From the NCBI GenBank assembly GCA_017936605.1, contig JAGBFH010000018.1, positions 159,816 through 223,815 of the forward strand: a stretch of 64,000 bases of DNA, written 5' to 3'. This DNA is from Tidjanibacter sp. Lineage in GTDB: Bacteria > Bacteroidota > Bacteroidia > Bacteroidales > Rikenellaceae. Position numbers and translations under genes: made by a program. Of the stretch, positions 17,477 through 24,572 are shown piece after piece; position 1 is the first letter of the stretch; the number at the start of each line of letters is the position of its first letter. The notes under the pieces are model-generated. The model had not been told where the DNA came from. It saw only the letters and a list, made by a program, of their open reading frames with translations, and made no database searches.

Positions 17477-17965
17477 TTATTGAACCACGGCCACACCCAA
17501 ATCGTTGCGGAAAATTTGAGAAACCTTAATAAGTTCTGTATCCTTAACTGTTGCATTGCGAAAGTTCTTGTAATATGCAGGATAGCCAGAAATTGTTATC
17601 ACAAGACGCTCGTCAATCGTTTCAACCTCAATCATTGCACCAACCAAAACATCTGCTTTATGTTGTTGTGCTGCACGACAAAGAGCAATCTTCTTAAACT
17701 CATCAATATTTTGGATAACACTCTCATCAACAACCACATCCGCAAATGCTTCTTTCTCTGTATAATAAATCTTTTTGCTCGACACCTCAAGGTCTGCAAT
17801 CAAAGGTGTGAGCAACATTGTGTGTTCTGGCTCCAAATTGCGAGCGGTTGATTCGCTATACTCATAAGTACGAACAACATAACTAGCCTCTTGATAAAGA
17901 GGGGTTGTGGGAGCACAGCTAACCATAATAGTGACCAGCAGAGTGAATAGGACAAGTTTCTTCAT
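17477..17965 (-). CDS. Predicted lipoprotein, function unknown
   Basis: A 162-residue protein with lipobox VTIMVSCAP, placing the lipidated Cys at residue 17. The second half contains CRAAQQHKADVLVGAMIEVE and ISGYPAYYKNFRNA, a pattern I associate with Bacteroidota lipoproteins of unknown role. It is AT-richer than the window average. Probably co-transcribed with the downstream barrel protein, so the pair may form an outer-membrane assembly. Confidence 0.72.
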   Translation of the reverse strand: MKKLVLFTLLVTIMVSCAPTTPLYQEASYVVRTYEYSESTARNLEPEHTMLLTPLIADLEVSSKKIYYTEKEAFADVVVDESVIQNIDEFKKIALCRAAQQHKADVLVGAMIEVETIDERLVITISGYPAYYKNFRNATVKDTELIKVSQIFRNDLGVAVVQ

Positions 17966-18039
17966 AGTAATAAGAATTAATGGTTAAACTTATTGTGTTT
18001 CAAACTCTTACTATCCGCACCTCGATAGCGAAATTGGGC

Positions 18040-18245
18040 AAAAAGAAAGCGTGGTGCCGAAGACTTATTTTAGCAAGATGGGTTCTGGTAAAACCTCGAA
18101 GATAAATAAGCAACAGCCCCACGCCTATACCCCATTGCAGGGTACAGCGTGAGAAGCATAGCGCCTATCCTCTCTTCTAAATTTACCAGATTTATCTTGC
18201 GAGAACAGACTTACACTTTCCGCGTAAAATATTTTTACAAAGTTA
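18040..18245 (-). ncRNA. Candidate small RNA, 6S/Bacteroidales-1-like
   Basis: On the reverse strand TTG (18267-18265)-N19-TAACTTTG (18245-18238) forms a good promoter. The predicted transcript runs from about 18231 to 18040, roughly 190 nt with no credible ORF. It has hairpins TAAAT/ATTTA, TACCC/GGGTA and a long 3' arm (GCGTGG..GCTG with an inner CTTATTT/AAATAAG stem, 18049-18124), followed by CTTTCTTTTTG as a terminator tail. Promoter-to-terminator layout and length match what is known of the Bacteroidales-1 family, reported as 6S RNA. The identity is inference. Confidence 0.5.
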
Positions 18246-18512
18246 GGAATTTTCCCGCAATAAACAACAACCACCCTTATGGAGGTTGTTGCAAACGGAG
18301 AAAAACAGAGCGGTTTGGCGGCGAAACACAACAAATTCCGCGGGGGAGCAGAAAATTTCTAAAAAAAGTTGTATATTCGTATCCGATATAGGGTGGTCTA
18401 AGGTCAAAAGCCTAACGACCTAAAGACCCAAATAGATTCTCAGTCCCAGACTTGGGACTTAGGACTACAGACTTTTGACATTAGACTTTAGACAAAAAAC
18501 AGATAAAGCGTT
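18246..18512. other. pyrH upstream region with imperfect word repeats
   Basis: A TATATTCG box at 18372-18379 (one mismatch to TAnnTTTG) may be the pyrH promoter. The following 130 bp, up to the pyrH start, consist of imperfect words (aagcctaacgacctaaagac, cagacttgggacttaggac) related to other spacers. No gene is seen. Confidence 0.4.
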
Positions 18513-19220
18513 ATGAAATACAAAAGAATACTTCTCAAGCTCAGCGGCGAGTCGCTCGCAGGCGAGAGTCAGCGCGGTCTTTCGACCGAGGTGCTCGACA
18601 GCTACTCACAGCAGATTAAAAAGGCCGTAGAGGCAGGTGTGCAGATAGGTATCGTCATCGGCGGCGGCAACATCTTCCGCGGACTTCAGGGCGTGGGCCG
18701 AGGTTTCGACCGCGTGAAGGGCGACCAGATGGGTATGCTCGCAACCATCATCAACTCACTGGCGCTCCACAGCCACCTGGAGAGCGTGGGCGTGAAGACC
18801 AAGGTCCTCACCTCCATCCGTATGGAGCCCATAGGCGAGTATTTCTCCAAGGCCAAGGCCCTCGAGTATCTCGAGGCGGGCTATGTGGTCATCATCGGCG
18901 GCGGCACCTCCAACCCCTACTTCTCGACCGACAGCGCCTCGGCTCTACGCGGCGTGGAGATTGAGGCCGAAGTGCTGCTGAAGGGCACCCGCGTGGACGG
19001 CATCTACACCGCCGACCCCGAGAAGGACCCCACCGCCACCAAGTTTGAGGAGATAACCTTCGACGAGGTTTACGGTCGCGGCCTGAGGATTATGGACCTG
19101 ACGGCCTTCACCCTCTGCAAGGAGAACAACCTGCCCATCATCGTCTTCGATATGGACACCGAGGGCAACCTCCAGAAGGTCTTGGAGGGCGAGAAGAACG
19201 GCACACTCGTACACAACTAA
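18513..19220 (+). CDS. pyrH: UMP kinase
   Basis: A 235-residue hexameric bacterial UMP kinase of the amino-acid-kinase fold. It shows KRILLKLSGESLAG at the N-terminus, GIVIGGGNIFRG, GDQMGMLATIINSLAL, IIGGGTSNPYFSTDSASALR and DGIYTADPEKDPTA, all diagnostic. It converts UMP to UDP in pyrimidine synthesis. It is first in a three-gene cluster with a thioredoxin-like gene and frr. Confidence 0.97.
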   Translation: MKYKRILLKLSGESLAGESQRGLSTEVLDSYSQQIKKAVEAGVQIGIVIGGGNIFRGLQGVGRGFDRVKGDQMGMLATIINSLALHSHLESVGVKTKVLTSIRMEPIGEYFSKAKALEYLEAGYVVIIGGGTSNPYFSTDSASALRGVEIEAEVLLKGTRVDGIYTADPEKDPTATKFEEITFDEVYGRGLRIMDLTAFTLCKENNLPIIVFDMDTEGNLQKVLEGEKNGTLVHN

Positions 19221-19234
19221 AGCTCCAACTACCG

Positions 19235-19750
19235 ATGAAACGCCTTGTGGCCATACTTGCAGCCCTCTGTGTGGGCCTCACCGCCCTCGCGCAGGAGGAG
19301 GACCCCTGGGCACGCATAGTGGCGGGCGACAGACTCCCCGCCTTTGAGGTGGCCCTCACCGACGGCACAACCCTCTCCTCCCTGCAGCTCGAGGGCAAGG
19401 TTGTGTGGATAGCCCTCTGGGCGAGTTGGTGCCCCTCGTGCCGCAAGGAGTTCAAGCGCCTCGAGGCCAACAAGGAGTTTGCCGAACTCTTTGAAAACGA
19501 AGACTTTATATTTCTTCCCATTGCTCGTGAGGAGAACATAGCGACGGTGGCGGCGTGGCTCCGCAAGAAGGGCTACACCTGGCCCTCGGGAGTGGACCCC
19601 ACGAGGGAGATATATGCCCTTTTTGCCGAGCATGAGATACCGCGCAACATCATTGTTGGGCGCGACGGCGTGGTGGTGCTCCACCGCACAACCTACTCCA
19701 AGGGCGACCTCGGGGAGATTATCGAGAAAGCAAAAGAGATGTTAAACTAA
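19235..19750 (+). CDS. TlpA-like thiol-disulfide oxidoreductase
   Basis: A 171-residue exported protein with a signal peptide (cleaved near LTALAQEED) and a thioredoxin fold with active site WASWCPSC near residues 63-70. The C-terminal HEIPRNIIVGRDG supplies the cis-Pro loop. It is probably periplasmic and involved in thiol redox or reductive pathways. It sits between pyrH and frr with gaps of 14 and 18 bp, an uncommon insertion in that translation-related cluster. Confidence 0.87.
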   Translation: MKRLVAILAALCVGLTALAQEEDPWARIVAGDRLPAFEVALTDGTTLSSLQLEGKVVWIALWASWCPSCRKEFKRLEANKEFAELFENEDFIFLPIAREENIATVAAWLRKKGYTWPSGVDPTREIYALFAEHEIPRNIIVGRDGVVVLHRTTYSKGDLGEIIEKAKEMLN

Positions 19751-19768
19751 AATAATAGCAAGACTACT

Positions 19769-20332
19769 ATGAATGACGACAAAGTATTGATTCTTGAGAT
19801 GGCCGAGGAGAAGATGACCAAGGCTATCCACCACCTCGAGGAGGCCCTCCTCAGCGTAAGGGCAGGCAAGGCCAGCCAGCATGTCCTCAGGGGCATTATG
19901 GTTGAGTACTACGGCTCCGCCACCCCCGTTGAACAGGTTGCCAGCGTCAATGTGCCCGACGCAAAGACCATCCTCATCCAGCCCTGGGAGAAGAATATGA
20001 TTGGCCCCATCGAGAAGGCAATCCTCGCGGCCAACATCGGCCTCACCCCCTCCAACAACGGTGAGCATATCCGCCTGACCATCCCCGCCCTCACCGAGGA
20101 GCGCCGTAAAGAGCTCGTTAAACAGGTGCGCGGCTATGCCGAGACCGGCAAGGTGAGCCTCCGCAACGCCCGCCGCGACGCTGTCGAGGCCTTCAAGAAG
20201 GCCCAGAAGGACGGTATGCCCGAGGATGTGGCCAAGGATGGCGAGAACGACGCACAGAAACTCATCGACCGCTACACCAAGAAGCTCGACGAGCTCGTAG
20301 CCGCCAAGGAGAAAGAGATCATGACGGTGTAA
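19769..20332 (+). CDS. frr: Ribosome recycling factor
   Basis: A 187-residue RRF that, with EF-G, splits post-termination ribosomes. Family features include [46 protein letters not shown], the [20 protein letters not shown] stretch and the C-terminal coiled region. Length is normal. It ends the pyrH cluster and is followed by an intrinsic terminator at 20394. Confidence 0.97.
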   Translation: MNDDKVLILEMAEEKMTKAIHHLEEALLSVRAGKASQHVLRGIMVEYYGSATPVEQVASVNVPDAKTILIQPWEKNMIGPIEKAILAANIGLTPSNNGEHIRLTIPALTEERRKELVKQVRGYAETGKVSLRNARRDAVEAFKKAQKDGMPEDVAKDGENDAQKLIDRYTKKLDELVAAKEKEIMTV

Positions 20333-20340
20333 GAAGTTGG

Positions 20341-20560
20341 CGGTTGGCTGTTGGCCGTTAGCTTTTAGCTATTAGCCATTAGCTGTTAATTTTGTTCGCG
20401 GGTTACATTTTTGTAACCCGTGAACTTTTTGTCTAAAGTCTAAAGACCTAAGGCTTTAGAGTCTTTAATGACCTTAAACTCCCTAATCTCCCTAATCTCC
20501 CTGTCCCCCTGCTAATGGCTAACATCTAACAGTTTATACCCCACATACAACACAAAAACC
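20341..20560. repeat. Intergenic words and hairpins after frr
   Basis: Contains imperfect runs (ggttggctgttggccgttag, tagctattagccattagc), the frr terminator, and aaagtctaaagacctaag / ctccctaatctccctaatc words. No gene is visible. Confidence 0.55.
20394..20430 (+). terminator. Terminator of the pyrH-frr operon
   Basis: GTTCGCGGGTTACA (20394-20407), TTTT loop, TGTAACCCGTGAAC (20412-20425), then TTTTTG. One of several near-identical hairpins in the window. Confidence 0.85.
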
Positions 20561-20563
20561 ACA

Positions 20564-20593
20564 TCGCGTCCGATGTGGTTTTTGGTTGTGTTC
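20564..20593 (-). terminator. Terminator of rpmH
   Basis: A perfect 13-bp stem AAAAACCACATCG / CGATGTGGTTTTT with a 4-nt loop, between frr and rpmH; usable in both directions. Confidence 0.82.
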
Positions 20594-20659
20594 TGCCTAT
20601 GTGAGCGGGTGACCTTGTCACCATCAGTGGCAGCGAATCAACTATGAGTCTGTCACAGA

Positions 20660-20815
20660 CTATTTGTTGCGGAGCTCGTCAGAAACGGTGAGTTTCTTGC
20701 GGCCTTTGGCGCGGCGAGCGGCGAGTACTTTGCGACCGTTTACGGTAGCCATACGCGCACGGAAGCCGTGTTTGTTGATTCTTTTCCTCTTGGAAGGTTG
20801 ATAAGTCCTTTTCAT
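20660..20815 (-). CDS. rpmH: 50S ribosomal protein L34
   Basis: A 51-residue, highly basic protein starting [20 protein letters not shown] and containing [20 protein letters not shown], unmistakably L34. It is short and is delimited by a TACCTTTG promoter upstream and a hairpin downstream. It has its own transcript rather than sharing one with rnpA. Confidence 0.97.
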   Translation of the reverse strand: MKRTYQPSKRKRINKHGFRARMATVNGRKVLAARRAKGRKKLTVSDELRNK

Positions 20816-20859
20816 AGCGCTATTTATATTTGTTTATCAGTTTTGTCTTTTTCGGACTG

Positions 20860-20890
20860 CAAAGGTAAGCAATAAATTCAAAATTCAAAA
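20860..20890 (-). promoter_or_regulatory. rpmH promoter
   Basis: Reverse strand TTTTG (20890-20886)-N18-TACCTTTG (20867-20860), 45 bp before the rpmH ATG. The -33 element lies within a heptamer (AAAATTC) repeat at 20874-20906. Confidence 0.7.
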
Positions 20891-20931
20891 TTCAAAATGC
20901 AAAATTGTTGTTTTTGAACCATTTTTGTACC

Positions 20932-21555
20932 CTATCGCTTGGTGTAAATCACCTGTTTGGTCTCAAAGAACTCCTCGTCGAAGAGGTCGGAGATGTTGTA
21001 GATGTTGCACCTCAGGCGCGCGTCGGCTATCTCCTCGGTGAGGTTTCCGCCCTTGAGGATGAGCATACCGTTGGGCAGCGTACCCTTCTGGCCGGTGCGA
21101 AGTTTGGGCAGAGCCCACCCCTTGAGGGTCTTGAGGTCCGTGACGGCGCGGCTCACAACATAGTCGAACTGCCCCCCTACGGCCTCTATGCGGGCATTCA
21201 CGGGGGTTACATTCTTGAGCCCCAGGGCCGAGGCCACCTCCCTGACGACCGTAATCTTCTTGCCTATGGAGTCCACAGCCGTAAACTCCACCTCGGGGAA
21301 GAGGATGGCCAGAGGTATGGTGGGGAAGCCGCCACCGCATCCTATGTCTACAACGCGGGCACCGGCCTCAAAGGTGCAGACCTTGGCGATGGCCAGTGAG
21401 TGGAGCGCGTGGCGCACATAGAGCTCGTCTATATCCTTGCGCGAGATGACATTAATCTTGGAGTTCCACTCGGTGTAGAGTTCTCCGAGCGCATCCATCT
21501 GTCGCTGCTGCTCCTCGGTGAGGGTAAAGTATTTCGATATGATTTCGGGTTGCAT
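20932..21555 (-). CDS. rsmG: 16S rRNA (guanine527-N7)-methyltransferase
   Basis: A 207-residue SAM-dependent methyltransferase. Diagnostic features are YTEWNSKINVISRKD, VRHALHSLAI and the SAM-binding VVDIGCGGGFPTIPLAI near residues 68-84, followed by VDSIGKKI and VSRAVTDL. It modifies G527 in the 530 loop of 16S rRNA. It is the last gene of a leftward operon behind three surface-glycan genes, 34 bp after the GT2 gene. Confidence 0.95.
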   Translation of the reverse strand: MQPEIISKYFTLTEEQQRQMDALGELYTEWNSKINVISRKDIDELYVRHALHSLAIAKVCTFEAGARVVDIGCGGGFPTIPLAILFPEVEFTAVDSIGKKITVVREVASALGLKNVTPVNARIEAVGGQFDYVVSRAVTDLKTLKGWALPKLRTGQKGTLPNGMLILKGGNLTEEIADARLRCNIYNISDLFDEEFFETKQVIYTKR

Positions 21556-21589
21556 AGGCTAATATAAAGTCTGTCGACGGGTCGTTGTA

Positions 21590-22585
21590 CTATTTGTGTC
21601 GTTGGGTGGCTCGGCGCACCATATTGCCCACTGTGCGGTAGCCGTACATCAGTCTGTAGGCGCCGCTACAAGCCAGAAATAGGCGGTAGCGCTTGTGCCA
21701 AGCGATGTGGTGGTTGTTCCTGATGCTGTCGCGGTATTGCCAGGTGCGCTTCTTGAACTCCTCCGAGGTGAAGATGCCGCCATTGAAGGCTCGGCGCACG
21801 ATGTTGTGAACCATTCGTTCCTCCACACGGTCGTAGAGCTCATCGCCCCTCATCAGCTCCAGACAGTGGCCCTTGAGGTTGCTCTCGCGGTCGAAGTCTT
21901 TGGCCGAATAGGTGTGGGTGAGCGAGGAGCTGTTGGCCTCCTGTATGTAGTGATAGAAGGCTTTGGGCAGATAGGCTACCTTCAGCTCGGGGTGTCGCAG
22001 CAGGGATAAGCAGATGAAGAAATCCTCGCCGTGGGATATGTCGCGGGGGATTCTCACATCATATTTGCGGTAGCACTCGTGGCGGATGAGTTTGTTGGCA
22101 CAGCTCGGGCTTATGCGGCGATACTCGAGCATCTCGGCCAGAATGTTGCGGCTGCCGAGGTTGGCGGGCTGTTGCACTCGTCGCTTGAGGGGCTTACGGC
22201 CGTTGTAGTCGTAGTAGAAGTCGCAGATGACCATATCGGCATCCTCACGCTTGGCTGTGGCGTAGAGCTCCTCGAGCATTGTGGGCTCCACCCAGTCGTC
22301 CGAATCGACCTGTATGGAGTAGGTGCCCCGAGCCATCTCTATACCCCTACGGCGTGTGGCGGCCACACCCTCGTTGGGCTTGTGTACCACCTCTATGCGC
22401 TCATCCTTGGCGGCCAGACGGTCGCAAATCTCGCCACTCTCATCCTTGCTGCCATCATTGATGAGCAGCAGCTCCCAGTCCTCGAATGTCTGTGCGAGGA
22501 TGCTCTCCACACACCTACGAATCGTGAGTGCCGCGTTGTAGACGGGCACAATCACAGAGATGGCAGGGGAGTGTGGGGTAGTCAT
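21590..22585 (-). CDS. Family 2 glycosyltransferase
   Basis: A 331-residue GT-A enzyme. The N-terminal domain shows SVIVPVYNAALTIRRCVESI, the nucleotide-binding LLINDGSKDESG and the metal-binding VDSDDWVEP near residue 97. It transfers a sugar from a nucleotide donor onto a glycan; donor and acceptor are unknown. It lies 24 bp downstream of the Stealth gene, so it probably acts in the same surface polysaccharide. Confidence 0.9.
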   Translation of the reverse strand: MTTPHSPAISVIVPVYNAALTIRRCVESILAQTFEDWELLLINDGSKDESGEICDRLAAKDERIEVVHKPNEGVAATRRRGIEMARGTYSIQVDSDDWVEPTMLEELYATAKREDADMVICDFYYDYNGRKPLKRRVQQPANLGSRNILAEMLEYRRISPSCANKLIRHECYRKYDVRIPRDISHGEDFFICLSLLRHPELKVAYLPKAFYHYIQEANSSSLTHTYSAKDFDRESNLKGHCLELMRGDELYDRVEERMVHNIVRRAFNGGIFTSEEFKKRTWQYRDSIRNNHHIAWHKRYRLFLACSGAYRLMYGYRTVGNMVRRATQRHK

Positions 22586-22609
22586 CGGGTGGGAGTGGAC
22601 AGAGGGGGA

Positions 22610-23581
22610 TTAGAGGGTTATGTTGAGTTTGTGGGTTATCCACTGGTTGAACATCTCCTGCTCCTCGAGGGTGGTCTCACCTAACGAGTTGATGCAGCCG
22701 AAAAGGAGCGCAGGGTTGCTCTCGGCCTCGCGTAGCTTGCGGGCCATATAGCCGTTCTTCTTCTCCACCGAGGGCTTGAAGAAACAGGTTGTGCCCTTGG
22801 GCGAACGAACGCCGAGGGTCCCCTCACGATAGCTGCTCACATAGAAGAGGGTGGGCGAGGAGAACTGCGAGGGCTCGCGGAAACGGTGGCGTATGTTGCT
22901 ATCCAGCAGGTCGGGCCTCTGGCCGAAGAAGCGCTCAAACCACTGGCGACGCATAGGCACGGGGGCGTGGGGAAAGAGGAAGAAGAAGCCCGAGTGGAGC
23001 AGGTCGGCCGCATTGAGCATAGGGTCTTTGTGGCCGAAGGTCTTGTGCTTTTTGCCCAGGTGTTTGCCCCAGCGGAGCAGTCGTGCCGCAGTGGCGGGTA
23101 CCTTGCGGGCATAGATATAGGTCTTCTCGCCCTCAAACCACATTTCGCTCTTGGCGGGCGAGGCCAGAAAGACATCGTCGTTGAAGTAGAGGAAGCGGTC
23201 CGAAAGGCCGGGTATGCGCCAGAGCATCGTGGAGATGGCCAGCGAGTTGAAGGTGGGGAGGTAGTGCTCGTAGCCCCTGAAGAGCACCTTGTGGTCCACC
23301 AGTTCGATGGGAATCTTGTTGTCGGGGAAGTTGCGAGCCACGAACTCCTCGGCGTGGGGGTCCTGATTGTCGGTGACAATCCATATCTTCCTCACCCAGG
23401 GGGCGTAGCGCAGTATGGAGGCTATGCAGAAGTAGATTTCGCCCGTGGCACGGAAACGCATATCACCACCCACATCGTTGTGGGTGGTTGCCACCTTGCC
23501 GCCATACTGTAGGCGCTTGGCTCGGTGTGCGGGGTCGTCGCCATCGACCCAGGCAATAACGGCATCTACCTGCTCTCTCAT
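22610..23581 (-). CDS. Stealth-family capsular polysaccharide phosphotransferase
   Basis: A 323-residue protein with the Stealth conserved regions in order: DAVIAWVDGDDP at the N-terminus (CR1), FRATGEIYFCIASI and APWVRKIWIVTDNQ (CR2), RFLYFNDDVFLASP (catalytic core) and FNQWITHKL near the end. Such enzymes transfer sugar-1-phosphates, forming phosphodiester-linked glycans. An in-frame start at 23644 exists, but MREQVDAVIAW at 23581 fits the family. It lies between two glycosyltransferase genes. Confidence 0.88.
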   Translation of the reverse strand: MREQVDAVIAWVDGDDPAHRAKRLQYGGKVATTHNDVGGDMRFRATGEIYFCIASILRYAPWVRKIWIVTDNQDPHAEEFVARNFPDNKIPIELVDHKVLFRGYEHYLPTFNSLAISTMLWRIPGLSDRFLYFNDDVFLASPAKSEMWFEGEKTYIYARKVPATAARLLRWGKHLGKKHKTFGHKDPMLNAADLLHSGFFFLFPHAPVPMRRQWFERFFGQRPDLLDSNIRHRFREPSQFSSPTLFYVSSYREGTLGVRSPKGTTCFFKPSVEKKNGYMARKLREAESNPALLFGCINSLGETTLEEQEMFNQWITHKLNITL

Positions 23582-23647
23582 TCTGCTCCTTTTATCTCTC
23601 TGTTTTGTCTGCGTATTGATGCAACCTACGGTCTTTCGCCCCACACC

Positions 23648-24487
23648 CTACACTATACCCGAAAATCTTTCGGGGATGCGGACGATGAATTTGCGCCTTG
23701 TGTTCCAGGGCTTATTGATGGCCCAGATGGGGCGCATATACTGCTGTATGCGGCGCACCTTGCGTGTGGTCTTCTCCCACTCGCGGCTCTCGGCACCCGT
23801 TATGAGGTAGATGGTGCGGGCACGCTTTTGGATATGTTTGAGCCTGCCGGTTGCGACGAGGTCCATATTGCCCATCCTGTCCTCAATCATCTTCAGGTCC
23901 ACGCTGCCGAAGTGGAAGAGGAAGAGGTTGGCATCGATGCGGAAGTTGTGTCCCTTGATGCGGTGAAAGCCCGAGCCCCAGCGCACGGGTCGCAGGATGA
24001 CCGAGGGCTTGGTGTAGCGCGAGCAGATGTAGGCGTTGTGGCGCTGCTCTAAGAAGGGGCGCGAGCCATCAATCACCCCCTCTGTGTCGAGGTGCTGACC
24101 GACATCTATGCCCAGTGCCGAGATGCTGGTCTTGGCCTTGTGCTGGCTCAAATACTCTGCCAGAGTGGTGCCTAACTTGGGGTCCACAACGAGAAACTCA
24201 TCGGCGTCGGTGCCGATGACAATGTCGTAGCCCTTCTGGTTAAAGAGGATGGCGGCCTGCTGTGAGAGGAAGCCAAGACGGTCCTTCTCGGCCTTGACCA
24301 CGTGTTGTGGGTTGCGTTCACGAAGGTGGGAAGTGGTACCCTCACAGAAGTCGGGAACCCTCTGGTCGGTGCCGTCGAAGAATATGTAGAGGTTCTCTTT
24401 GCCTATCTCGCGGCCGTAGTATTCGACCCACTTGCGGAGGTAGAACTCGTCGTTGCGAACCATTGTGATTGCAGCTATGCGTTTCAT
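23648..24487 (-). CDS. Glycosyltransferase family 2/92-like protein
   Basis: A 279-residue protein starting MKRIAAITMVRNDEFYLRKW, with IFFDGTDQ and IVIGTDADEFLVVD (DxD-type metal site near residue 95). The layout matches the 'Glyco_tranf_2_4' group of glycosyltransferases. Many Arg/Lys residues lie in the C-terminal third. First gene of the glycan-rsmG operon, behind a TATATTTG box at 24531-24538. Confidence 0.8.
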   Translation of the reverse strand: MKRIAAITMVRNDEFYLRKWVEYYGREIGKENLYIFFDGTDQRVPDFCEGTTSHLRERNPQHVVKAEKDRLGFLSQQAAILFNQKGYDIVIGTDADEFLVVDPKLGTTLAEYLSQHKAKTSISALGIDVGQHLDTEGVIDGSRPFLEQRHNAYICSRYTKPSVILRPVRWGSGFHRIKGHNFRIDANLFLFHFGSVDLKMIEDRMGNMDLVATGRLKHIQKRARTIYLITGAESREWEKTTRKVRRIQQYMRPIWAINKPWNTRRKFIVRIPERFSGIV

Positions 24488-24530
24488 CGTCGGTAAATGT
24501 AGTTGGTTGTTTCTCTATTACAAATATAAT

Positions 24531-24538
24531 AAAATTTG
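24531..24538 (-). promoter_or_regulatory. -7 box of the glycan-rsmG operon
   Basis: TATATTTG on the reverse strand, 44 bp before the start of the first glycosyltransferase. Confidence 0.5.
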
Positions 24539-24572
24539 TTGGCAAATGAACTTTCGCACCACCTATGGTTGT

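Noticed and set aside
18040..18245. tmRNA, tRNA or SRP RNA as the identity of the structured region
   Set aside because: No acceptor stem/CCA or T-loop, no resume codon tag ORF, and no SRP core motif; 6S/Bacteroidales-1 layout fits better.
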